A stretch of 6,132 nucleotides of DNA from Candidatus Margulisiibacteriota bacterium (GTDB taxonomy: Bacteria; Margulisbacteria; Termititenacia; Termititenacales; Termititenacaceae): NCBI GenBank assembly GCA_031264205.1, contig JAISEH010000033.1, positions 1 through 6,132 of the forward strand, written 5' to 3'. A model generated the notes under the pieces. The model saw only the letters and a list, made by a program, of their open reading frames with translations. It searched no databases and was not told the DNA's origin. Of this stretch, positions 1 through 6,132 are shown in pieces (positions within the stretch are counted from its first letter, which is position 1; the number at the start of each line of letters is the position of its first letter). The translations under genes and the position numbers were made by a program.

Positions 1-1434
1 GCTGACCTGGCGCGTATCGATCCCGCCAATGCCACCAAATATCAGGATAATTTTGACGCGCTGCTCAAAGGCACGCAATACATGATCAAACTGGCCAAAG
101 ACAGCGGCAATCGGGGTGAGTTTCCGGCGTGGAAAATCAAACAGTCCGGAAGCTCTGTTGTTTTGGACAGAGATCAATACGGCCCGACAGCGAACAGTGC
201 GGCTGACGCTGATCTGGATATAGTGCGCTCGTTGGTTTACGCGCAGAATTTGGTGGAGCGGGGCATTTGGGCTAACCGCGGCTACGACAGGTTGTTAAAT
301 ACCTTGCTGCCGCAGGCGCGCCGCTTGTTTGTTGAGCAAAATGGAGTGCTGGTGCTGGGACCGTCCGAAGACTGGAACGATTTTAGTTTTACGGATTATC
401 TTGATCCGGCCGGTTACAAAGAAATTGCCGCATATCTGACCAAACAAGGCAAAGCTGCGGACGCGGCTTTTTGGGAAAAAGCGGCCGGCGACAGCATGAA
501 ACTTTATGCCGAAACATTGAACGACACAGGCACATTTCCGGCGCAAATCAATGTGCGCGTGCGTTCCGCCTCGGACATCAATGTGACGACCGCCAATAAT
601 ACCAGCATGTATTATGACGGCATCCGTTCGCCGTGGCGTATTGCGCGGTATATTATTATGTTTGCGGAAAACAATGCCGAAGCGCAAGCCGCCAAAAATG
701 CGCTGGCGCACGGCGATCGAAATAATTTTAACCACACCTCTAGCCGCGAAATGGACGCTGCGATGTATTTGCCTTTGAGCGTCGCGCTGGGCGATACTTC
801 AGCCGCTAATTTGGCGGATAGGATTTTTAACGGCAAAATGCCGCAGAATAATTATTTTGAGAATACTCTGGAATTGCTTGGTTTAGTTGACGTGGTGTTT
901 CCGCAAAAGGTGGATATTAACAGTACGCCAACTGCTGTGCCGGTTGTGCGAACTCAACCTGTTGCTCCGGCTTCACAAGCTGCCGCTCTTAACAATAAAC
1001 CGGTTGCTTTGCCGACTGCTGTTGGGTCTGGCTGGGGTAAAGAAGTGAGATACACTGTAAATAATAATACTTTGACCGTGCGCGGCACTGGCCGGAACCC
1101 TGATTATGATTCGATTGCTTTGGGGACTATCGATACGGAAGGCTACAACAAATTGGTTGTTACCGTGCGGTCTATTGAAGGGAGAATGAACACCAATAGA
1201 TGTATCGGTATTTCGATAGATAGCCAGAGTTATGCCAACTACGATGTGGCTAATTACGCTGTATTTCCCGCGCCGGCTGGCAAACGGATTGCGGACAAGC
1301 TTATAGACGGGCAGTTATCTGTGGGTGAACAGCTTGTTTATGATATTACGGGCAAAGGCCAAATTTGTCTGGGCGCCAAAGTTTATGTGGGACCAAATAC
1401 TAATATAACTTACAGCTTTGAGCTGCAAAAATAG
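1..1434 (+). CDS. GH8 family endoglycanase-like protein with C-terminal beta-rich domain (5' partial)
   Basis: The reading frame is open to base 1, so the ATG at 82 is an internal Met and the true start lies upstream; 477 residues are visible. Numbered from the window edge, residues 1-305 resemble glycoside hydrolase family 8 (endo-beta-1,4-glucanases, BcsZ): a PAW segment (42-44), the SAADADLDI segment (66-74) matching the family's A-S/T-D-A/G-D signature, and YYDGIRSPWRIARY (204-217). Asp206 there aligns with the catalytic base of BcsZ and clostridial CelA (YDxxR context). The catalytic acid Glu lies nearer the N-terminus, outside the window, so activity cannot be judged. A Pro/Ala/Val-rich linker (about 307-343) leads to a roughly 130-residue beta-rich domain that I do not recognise; carbohydrate binding is a guess. 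The only two visible cysteines (401, 456) are in that domain. GH8 enzymes are usually exported and trim or hydrolyse beta-glucans; in bcs operons they accompany polysaccharide synthesis. Family call fairly sure, substrate unknown. Confidence 0.77.
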   Translation, partial: ADLARIDPANATKYQDNFDALLKGTQYMIKLAKDSGNRGEFPAWKIKQSGSSVVLDRDQYGPTANSAADADLDIVRSLVYAQNLVERGIWANRGYDRLLNTLLPQARRLFVEQNGVLVLGPSEDWNDFSFTDYLDPAGYKEIAAYLTKQGKAADAAFWEKAAGDSMKLYAETLNDTGTFPAQINVRVRSASDINVTTANNTSMYYDGIRSPWRIARYIIMFAENNAEAQAAKNALAHGDRNNFNHTSSREMDAAMYLPLSVALGDTSAANLADRIFNGKMPQNNYFENTLELLGLVDVVFPQKVDINSTPTAVPVVRTQPVAPASQAAALNNKPVALPTAVGSGWGKEVRYTVNNNTLTVRGTGRNPDYDSIALGTIDTEGYNKLVVTVRSIEGRMNTNRCIGISIDSQSYANYDVANYAVFPAPAGKRIADKLIDGQLSVGEQLVYDITGKGQICLGAKVYVGPNTNITYSFELQK

Positions 1435-1438
1435 CGGC

Positions 1439-1470
1439 AAGGGCGGAAATCTAGCATAATTCCGTCCCTT
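1439..1470 (+). other. Imperfect hairpin between the GH8 gene and the carrier-protein operon
   Basis: The arms AAGGG-CGGAA (1439-1448) and TTCCG-T-CCCTT (1460-1470) can form ten base pairs with one bulged T at 1465 and an 11-base loop. It starts five bases after the GH8 stop, where a terminator is expected, but is followed by ACGTTAAAAT rather than a T-run, so it is not a canonical intrinsic terminator. It ends eight bases before the ATG of the carrier gene. It could act as a weak terminator, an mRNA processing or stability element, or a translational control. Seen directly; function is inferred. Confidence 0.5.
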
Positions 1471-1478
1471 ACGTTAAA

Positions 1479-1730
1479 ATGACCAGCATGAGCATTAACG
1501 AGACCATTCAAAAAACGATCAAAGAGCATTTTGCCGCTTTTTATAAAAAACCGATCGCGCCCGACGAAAATCTTTTTGCCAAAGGTGTGCTGGACTCAAT
1601 GGGCATAGTCGGGTTGATCACCTATATCGAGGAAAAATTACAGGTCGCGCTTGAGCCGGAAGACATCACCGAGGAAAATTTCGCCACTATCGAAACCATT
1701 GCCGTTCTGGTGCAGCAAAAAATCAAGTGA
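1479..1730 (+). CDS. Acyl carrier protein (phosphopantetheine-dependent)
   Basis: An 83-residue protein of normal carrier-protein size. The LDSMG motif (38-42) marks Ser40 as the expected 4'-phosphopantetheine attachment site. Around it are the usual helical segments: an amphipathic helix 1 (5-22), the acidic DENLFAKG stretch leading into the motif, helix 2 after Ser40 (to about 54), and a final helix ending in basic residues. It should be cytosolic and carry a thioester-bound substrate loaded by the ligase encoded next. Its stop overlaps the ligase GTG by four bases (GTGA), which implies translational coupling. Two starts are possible, ATG at 1479 and ATG at 1488; neither has a visible Shine-Dalgarno sequence, and the longer is used here. 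Position beside one ligase and one decarboxylase, with no other fatty-acid genes, argues for a dedicated carrier rather than housekeeping AcpP. A DltC-like role is the main alternative, but no DltB or DltD homologue is in view. Confidence 0.92.
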   Translation: MTSMSINETIQKTIKEHFAAFYKKPIAPDENLFAKGVLDSMGIVGLITYIEEKLQVALEPEDITEENFATIETIAVLVQQKIK

Positions 1731-3241
1731 AACCGTATCTGTTGCAGCATTTTTTGGAAAACTCCGCCGCGCGGTATCCTGACAAAATTGCGCTCCAGCA
1801 TAAAGACCGCGCTTTGACCTATGCCGAATTGTTGCAAAAAGCGAAAAATTTAGGACAGAGTTTGCGGCAAAAAGGAACGCGGCGCGGCGACCGTGTCGGC
1901 ATTTATCTAGATAAATCTTTGGAACAAGTTATCGCTATATTCGGCGCGCTGTACGCCGACGCGGTGTTTGTCGTCATCAGCAATGTTCTGCACGCCAAGC
2001 AGGCGCGGCATATTAGCAATGACTGCGGCGTAAAACTGCTGATCACCGAGGAGAAATATTTGGAAAATCTTGACGCTATTGCCGCGCCAAAAATTTACGG
2101 CACGGAATTAAACAAAATGCTGGAAACTACGGGCAGTCCGGCGCCGCAAAATATCGGCGCGGACATCGCCAGTATCATTTACACTTCCGGCTCGACGGGG
2201 CTGCCCAAAGGCATTGTGCTCACGCATCGCAATCTTATCGAGGGCGCGGAAATTGTCAGCGCTTATTTGAAAATCACCGCGGATGAAAAAATTTTAGGAC
2301 TTTTGCCTTTTAATTTTGATTACGGCTTAAATCAACTGACGACTTCTGTATACAAAGGCGCGACGCTGGTGTTGTTCCAGTATTTTTTGCCGAACAGTTT
2401 ATTGAAAATACTGGCCGAGGAGGAAATTACGGGTTTGGCCGCCATACCGCCGATCTGGACTTCGGTTTTCGGCGGTAAAATGGCGGATACTGCTAAACTT
2501 GCTTTGCCGAAACTGCGCTACATCACGAATTCCGGCGGCAAACTGCCCGTCCCGTTAGTCCAAAAGCTCCGCGCGGCCTTTCCGCAGGTTGACCTATATC
2601 TGATGTACGGCTTGACCGAGGCTTTTCGCTCGACGTACCTCGATCCGCGCGAGATCGACCGGCGGCCGGAGTCCATTGGCAAGGCTATTCCTGATGTCGA
2701 GGTGGAGATTGTCAATGCTGACGGCCAGCCCTGCCGGCCGCGCGAGATCGGCGAGCTGATCCATCGCGGCGCCTGTATTGCGCGCGGCTACTGGAATGAT
2801 CCGCAAAAGACCGCCGAAGTTTACCGCCCCAATCCGCTGTTGCCTCCAGAAAATCAATTTCTCGAAACGGTTGTGTATTCTGGCGATCTGGCTTACAAAG
2901 ATGAGGAAGGTTATTTGTATTTTGTCGGGCGCCGGGACAATATGATCAAGACTGCCGGTTACCGCGTCTCGCCGACTGAGGTCGAGGAGATGATTTTGCA
3001 AATACCGGAAATAAAAGATGCGGTGGTTTTTGGTACGGCGAACGCGGAGCTTGGTTACAAAATCTGCGCTGCCGTGACCCTCAAAACAAAAATTTCCGCC
3101 GAAAAAATCAAAGAACATTGTCAGACCACCGCGCCGCCCTATATGACGCCGCGGGAAATTTTCATCGCGGATAGTTTCCCCCTGACCGCTAGTGGTAAAA
3201 TAGATAGACCGCAGGTTATCGAGGAGTACCAAACAAAATGA
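1727..3241 (+). CDS. AMP-forming ligase/adenylation enzyme (exosortase A-associated ligase type), probable carrier-loading enzyme
   Basis: A 504-residue stand-alone member of the ANL superfamily. It activates a carboxylic acid as an acyl-AMP and then transfers it to a thiol, here most likely the phosphopantetheine of the adjacent carrier protein. All core motifs are intact: ATP-binding P-loop YTSGSTGLPKG (152-162), YGLTE (294-298), YSGDL with Asp387 (384-388), the hinge segment GRRDNMIKTAGYR (401-413), and C-terminal GKIDR with catalytic Lys491. The A4-like region reads FNFDYGL (195-201). Asp198 falls near where amino-acid-activating adenylation domains keep an Asp that binds the alpha-amino group, whereas acyl-CoA synthetases usually have a His; this hints at an amino acid substrate but is inference. 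The start is GTG, in a GTGA overlap with the carrier gene, and no strong Shine-Dalgarno is visible, so translation probably depends on coupling. The stop overlaps the decarboxylase ATG (ATGA). Resemblance to the exosortase A-associated ligase family is from memory. Confidence 0.93.
   Translation: MKPYLLQHFLENSAARYPDKIALQHKDRALTYAELLQKAKNLGQSLRQKGTRRGDRVGIYLDKSLEQVIAIFGALYADAVFVVISNVLHAKQARHISNDCGVKLLITEEKYLENLDAIAAPKIYGTELNKMLETTGSPAPQNIGADIASIIYTSGSTGLPKGIVLTHRNLIEGAEIVSAYLKITADEKILGLLPFNFDYGLNQLTTSVYKGATLVLFQYFLPNSLLKILAEEEITGLAAIPPIWTSVFGGKMADTAKLALPKLRYITNSGGKLPVPLVQKLRAAFPQVDLYLMYGLTEAFRSTYLDPREIDRRPESIGKAIPDVEVEIVNADGQPCRPREIGELIHRGACIARGYWNDPQKTAEVYRPNPLLPPENQFLETVVYSGDLAYKDEEGYLYFVGRRDNMIKTAGYRVSPTEVEEMILQIPEIKDAVVFGTANAELGYKICAAVTLKTKISAEKIKEHCQTTAPPYMTPREIFIADSFPLTASGKIDRPQVIEEYQTK
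3221..3226 (+). promoter_or_regulatory. Shine-Dalgarno sequence for the decarboxylase gene
   Basis: GAGGAG lies inside the end of the ligase gene, 11 bases before the decarboxylase ATG at 3238. It is the clearest ribosome binding site in the operon and supports that start. The carrier and ligase genes lack a comparable site, so the decarboxylase may be able to initiate independently as well as by coupling through the ATGA overlap. Confidence 0.7.
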
Positions 3242-4419
3242 CCGATTGGTGTAAATATTTACATTTGCTGCAAACGCCCTGCTATGTTTATGATTGGGCG
3301 GAAATTTTGGCGCGGCTCAAATTATTGAAAGCCAATTTGCCGGAAAATGTCCATTTGTATTATGCAGTCAAAGCCAACAGCAATTTGCATTTATTGAAAG
3401 CCTTGAAAGATAAAGTCGATGGGCTGGATATCAGCTCGGACGGCGAGTTTGAACAGGCTGTCCTGGCCGGGTATGCGCCGCAAACTTTTAGTTTTGCCGG
3501 CCCGGGCAAGACTGACGCGGAGATCGAGCTGGCGCTTAACTCCGGCTGCGGTTCGCTTAGCGCGGAATCTTTGGACGATCTGACGCGTATCGAAAATGTC
3601 GCGCAAAAATTAGGCAAAACGGCTTTTGTTTCGCTGCGCGTCAATCCGGCTGATATGGTCGAAAAATTTGCTTTGAAAATGGGCGGCAAACCGACGCAAT
3701 TCGGCATCGATGAAGAGGATTTGGCCGAGCTGCCCGAATTAAAACAAACGCAAATTATTGGTTTGCATGTGTACGCCGGCACGCAATGTTTGGACGCCAC
3801 CGCGCTGACGGAAAATCTGCAAAATATTTTTAAACTGGCCAAAAAAATTGACGCGCCGTTGCGGCAGATCAATATCGGCGGCGGCTTTGGTGTGGATTAT
3901 TATACCGGACAGGAGCCGCTGGACGTTGTCGCGGTTTGTCAGGCTTTGTACAAAGAAGCGCAAAAATGGCCGCAGACGAAAATAATTTTGGAACTGGGGC
4001 GTTATCTTATCGCGCCAGCCGGGGTTTATCTCTGCCGCGTTGTCAACATCAAGAAATCGCGCGGTAAAACTTTTGTCATTGTGGACGGCGGAATGCATCA
4101 AAATATTTCCGCGACAGGCAATCTGGGCCAGGTCATTAGGAAAAATTATAAAATCAGCAATCTCACTAATCCGACAGGTGAAAAGTGTAAAGTTGAACTT
4201 GTAGGTTGTCTTTGCACGCCGCTGGATACGCTGGCGGTCAATCTGGAATTGCCGGCGCCGCGGCCGGGCGACGTGCTGTGTGTGGCGAATTCCGGAGCTT
4301 ACGGCTACACTGCTTCGCCGCTGCTTTTTCTCGGCCACCCCACGCCGCCGGAGTATTTGCTGCAGGACGAGAAAATCACGCTGATCCGCTGTGTCAGGCG
4401 TTTAGTGGAATTTAATTGA
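3238..4419 (+). CDS. PLP-dependent (fold-type III) decarboxylase, exosortase A-associated/BtrK-like
   Basis: A 393-residue enzyme of the alanine-racemase-fold decarboxylases (diaminopimelate, ornithine and arginine decarboxylase group), close to usual length and apparently complete. Lys45 in YYAVKANSN should form the Schiff base with PLP. The phosphate-binding loop is NIGGGFG (212-218), followed by ELGRY (252-256, the EPGR element of DAP decarboxylase) and VDGGMHQN (282-289). The catalytic Cys is Cys326 in GCLCTPLD (323-330), and the PLP-contacting tyrosine is probably Tyr357 in GAYGYTAS. The stretch around ELGRYLIAPAGVY, KKSRG and the GNLGQVIRKNY segment matches, from memory, the decarboxylase subfamily found with exosortase A/PEP-CTERM loci better than LysA. 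Its coupling to a carrier and ligase suggests the substrate is an amino acid held as a thioester, as with BtrK acting on glutamyl-BtrI in butirosin biosynthesis. Free amino acid decarboxylation remains possible. It has a good Shine-Dalgarno (GAGGAG) and directly abuts the next gene. Confidence 0.92.
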   Translation: MTDWCKYLHLLQTPCYVYDWAEILARLKLLKANLPENVHLYYAVKANSNLHLLKALKDKVDGLDISSDGEFEQAVLAGYAPQTFSFAGPGKTDAEIELALNSGCGSLSAESLDDLTRIENVAQKLGKTAFVSLRVNPADMVEKFALKMGGKPTQFGIDEEDLAELPELKQTQIIGLHVYAGTQCLDATALTENLQNIFKLAKKIDAPLRQINIGGGFGVDYYTGQEPLDVVAVCQALYKEAQKWPQTKIILELGRYLIAPAGVYLCRVVNIKKSRGKTFVIVDGGMHQNISATGNLGQVIRKNYKISNLTNPTGEKCKVELVGCLCTPLDTLAVNLELPAPRPGDVLCVANSGAYGYTASPLLFLGHPTPPEYLLQDEKITLIRCVRRLVEFN

Positions 4420-5379
4420 ATGGTAAAAATAATTCCGTATTCCGGAGCGTATCTAAAGTCTTATCAGGATTTTGCGCGGCGCGGCTGGGGAAAAAACTGT
4501 TATCAGCAGACGGAAAAATATTTAAACTGGCTGTATCAGAAAAATCCCTATGCGGATAAAGAAAAACCTTTTTGGCTCGTGATCGAACCGCAGAATAATA
4601 TGGTCATCGGTGTAATGCACAAAATGTGTTTGCCTTGGGTTATTGATGAACAAAAAGTCCTAGTTAGTTCTATCCATAATTTATTGGTTGATAAAGATTA
4701 TCGTCGAGGCAGTGGGTTGATGCTGATCACCGCCGCGCTAAAAGATGCGGCACATGCTTTCTGCCCGGGCGTCTGGCCGCCCTTGAGCGACGCTTATAAA
4801 ATGCTGCGCTGTCAGGAAATAGACGCGCTCTGGTTTAGAAAAATAATTTCGCCTGTAGGAGCCGTCGTTCAAAAGATTTTTAAGCTTGCTCTACCACCGC
4901 GGAAAAAAAACATTCGCGCGCAAATCCTGACAGAGCCTTCCGCCGTGCAAATCGCGGCGATGGTCAAAACTCTCAACGTGAAATCCGGCGGCCATGTGCT
5001 CTGGGACGTGAAAATTTTTAACTGGCGTTTTTTGCAAGGACCGAAACATGTTTTCTTGTGGGAGGATGCGGCCAATTTTTTAATACTCTCCGCCGGACAA
5101 CGCAAAGGCCTGACCGTTGCCAGAATTATTGATGGTCATATTGAGAATGAAAATTCCTCTCTCTGGCGAGACACGCTGAGTGCCGCGCGTTCTCTGAGAG
5201 CTGTTGTTTTGCTTGGTTATACGGCGGACAGAAATTTACAGAAATATTTTTTGACCAAGATCAAACCGAACGCCAAACATCCGCTGGTGTTTTTTTATCA
5301 CAAAGATAAGAAAAAACGGGAGATGAATTTCAACGCCGCGGCGGGGGATTTTGGACTGGAGAGTTTTCTAAATAATTGA
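4420..5379 (+). CDS. GNAT-superfamily acyltransferase-like protein
   Basis: A 319-residue predicted cytosolic protein with no signal peptide or membrane segment visible. The segment HNLLVDKDYRRGSGLMLI (86-103) looks like GNAT motif A, a beta strand followed by the glycine-containing pyrophosphate loop and a helix. The loop is irregular: YRRGSG is one residue shorter than the common YRGxGxG form. Around residue 200 the sequence DVKIFNWRF resembles a hydrophobic-NWR element I associate with GNAT-like proteins of polysaccharide clusters, so a double-domain, FemAB-like arrangement is possible. The ATG immediately follows the decarboxylase TGA (TGAATG) with only a weak GTGGA at 4405-4409, so coupled translation is likely. 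From context I infer that it transfers the carrier-bound product of the upstream enzymes, or an acetyl group, to an amine or hydroxyl on a sugar; no substrate is shown by the sequence. Its last 50 bases overlap the convergent glycosyltransferase gene. Confidence 0.72.
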   Translation: MVKIIPYSGAYLKSYQDFARRGWGKNCYQQTEKYLNWLYQKNPYADKEKPFWLVIEPQNNMVIGVMHKMCLPWVIDEQKVLVSSIHNLLVDKDYRRGSGLMLITAALKDAAHAFCPGVWPPLSDAYKMLRCQEIDALWFRKIISPVGAVVQKIFKLALPPRKKNIRAQILTEPSAVQIAAMVKTLNVKSGGHVLWDVKIFNWRFLQGPKHVFLWEDAANFLILSAGQRKGLTVARIIDGHIENENSSLWRDTLSAARSLRAVVLLGYTADRNLQKYFLTKIKPNAKHPLVFFYHKDKKKREMNFNAAAGDFGLESFLNN

Positions 5380-6132
5380 GATATTCCATACACATTTTTT
5401 GTTCCGTGTAGTTTTCGGAAACTGTTTGATAACCCGCCGCGGCTAATTTTTTGGCAAACTTTGGATAAGCCAGCAAATTGAGAATGATATTTGCTAATTC
5501 CTGCGGGTTTTTCAGCGAAAAAAGCAAACCGTTCTGGCCGTCTATGATCAAGTCGCGGATACCAGTTGTGTTCGCGCCGACTACCGGCAACTTGCAAAGC
5601 CACGCCTGCAATATCGAACCGGAATGACCTTCGTATAGTGAAGGCAGGACGTAAATATCCATGGCCTTGAGATAACGATAAGTGTCGCTTTGCCAGCCGG
5701 CGAAAATGACTTTGTCAGCTACGGCCAGCTCGTTTGCCAGATGTTCCAGTTCTTGGCGCGAGGGGCCATCGCCGACCAGCAAAAGTTTGGCTTCCGGCAA
5801 GCGCGGCGCCAGCAAAGCAAAAGCCCTCAATAAGAGCTGCTGATTTTTTTCCGGATAAAGACGTCCCAATGTCCCGATGACGATATTTTTGGATGTCAAT
5901 TTCAGGGCACGGCGCGCGGTCTGGCGGTTAATTTGACTGGTATATTTTTCCGCCGATAGATCAAGGCCGTTATTTATCACTGTTATTTTGCGCGCCAGAT
6001 ATTTTTCGCGGCGGACGAACACGTCCTTAACATTTTGCGATACGGCGATGTGTCCGTCGTAACAGCAGCGTGCGACAATGCCGTCGAGAAGGACTTTCAT
6101 TTTCTTTTTCTTGAGGTCTGGTCCGCGCAAAT
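5330..6132 (-). CDS. GT4-type glycosyltransferase (GT-B fold), N-terminus missing at window edge
   Basis: The frame is open to the window end; the TTG near 6130 is not credible as a start because the sequence begins in mid-domain. The visible 267 residues cover the end of the N-terminal Rossmann domain (DGHIAVSQNV) and the whole C-terminal donor-binding domain: INNGLD, then IGTLGRLYPEKN with the Arg and Lys that contact donor phosphates in GT4 enzymes, then VGDGPSRQEL, VIFAGWQSD and MDIYVLPSLYEGHSG. The GT4 EX7E motif is altered to EX7Q: Glu at 5630-5632 and Gln (CAG) at 5606-5608. This enzyme should transfer a sugar from a nucleotide-sugar donor to a lipid-linked or growing glycan on the cytosolic face of the membrane; donor and acceptor cannot be read from the sequence. 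The gene belongs to a separate - strand transcript converging on the decarboxylase operon. Its Pro/Arg-rich tail lies in the 50 bp overlap. Confidence 0.93.
   Translation of the reverse strand, partial: LRGPDLKKKKMKVLLDGIVARCCYDGHIAVSQNVKDVFVRREKYLARKITVINNGLDLSAEKYTSQINRQTARRALKLTSKNIVIGTLGRLYPEKNQQLLLRAFALLAPRLPEAKLLLVGDGPSRQELEHLANELAVADKVIFAGWQSDTYRYLKAMDIYVLPSLYEGHSGSILQAWLCKLPVVGANTTGIRDLIIDGQNGLLFSLKNPQELANIILNLLAYPKFAKKLAAAGYQTVSENYTEQKMCMEYLNYLENSPVQNPPPRR

Noticed and set aside
82..84. ATG as the start of the GH8 gene
   Set aside because: The frame is open with protein-like sequence back to base 1, and the upstream part of the GH8 fold with the catalytic acid is still missing, so this is an internal Met of a truncated gene.
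1455..1460. CATAAT as a -10 promoter element for the carrier operon
   Set aside because: No -35-like sequence at suitable spacing, and the hexamer falls largely in the loop of the hairpin; too weak to call.
2594..3232. 212-codon antisense open frame inside the ligase gene
   Set aside because: It lies wholly opposite a gene with all family motifs intact and its translation shows no recognisable domain; it is a shadow frame.
1479..3241. D-alanylation system (DltC plus DltA)
   Set aside because: No DltB-like membrane acyltransferase or DltD is present, and a PLP decarboxylase follows instead.
3739..4338. 199-codon antisense open frame inside the decarboxylase gene, together with the one at 3360-3872
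   Set aside because: Both are opposite intact decarboxylase motifs and have arbitrary composition, consistent with shadows.
3238..4419. Housekeeping diaminopimelate decarboxylase (lysA)
   Set aside because: ELGR replaces EPGR and GCLCTPLD replaces the usual CESGD-type segment, and the gene is coupled to a carrier and ligase rather than lysine genes.
5410..5423. Small hairpin AGTTT-TCGG-AAACT just after the acyltransferase stop, considered as a terminator
   Set aside because: Only five base pairs, no following T-run, and it lies inside the glycosyltransferase coding sequence.
6128..6130. TTG as the start of the glycosyltransferase
   Set aside because: The encoded sequence begins in the middle of a GT-B protein; the frame runs off the window.

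Overview
The window holds five protein-coding genes with almost no spare DNA. Four lie head to tail on the + strand and one converges on them from the - strand. Both outer genes run off the window edges. No tRNA, rRNA, CRISPR array, insertion sequence or long repeat was seen. The proteins suggest a Gram-negative-type bacterium, possibly from an uncultivated lineage, but nothing here fixes a phylum. The region looks like part of an exopolysaccharide or cell-surface glycan locus.

Layout: (1) 1-1434, the C-terminal part of a glycoside hydrolase family 8 (GH8, BcsZ/endoglucanase-like) enzyme, followed by a Pro/Ala-rich linker and a beta-rich C-terminal domain. (2) After 44 bp that carry an imperfect hairpin come a small acyl carrier protein (1479-1730), an AMP-forming adenylation enzyme (1727-3241) and a fold-type III PLP-dependent decarboxylase (3238-4419). 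They are joined by GTGA and ATGA stop/start overlaps. (3) A GNAT-superfamily acyltransferase-like gene (4420-5379) starts on the base after the decarboxylase stop. (4) On the opposite strand, a GT4-type glycosyltransferase (5330-6132, N-terminus outside the window) converges on it, with a 50 bp overlap of coding ends.

Working together: the ligase and decarboxylase resemble, from memory of the families, the AMP-forming ligase and PLP decarboxylase that accompany exosortase A/PEP-CTERM exopolysaccharide loci. The same three-part logic (carrier, ligase, decarboxylase) is established in butirosin biosynthesis, where BtrJ loads glutamate on BtrI and BtrK decarboxylates it on the carrier. My main hypothesis is that this operon activates an amino acid, attaches it to the dedicated carrier, decarboxylates it there, and passes the resulting amino-acyl group to the GNAT protein for transfer to a glycan or glycan precursor. 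The glycosyltransferase and GH8 glycanase would build and trim that glycan. The families are well supported by motifs; the substrate and the final step are inference.
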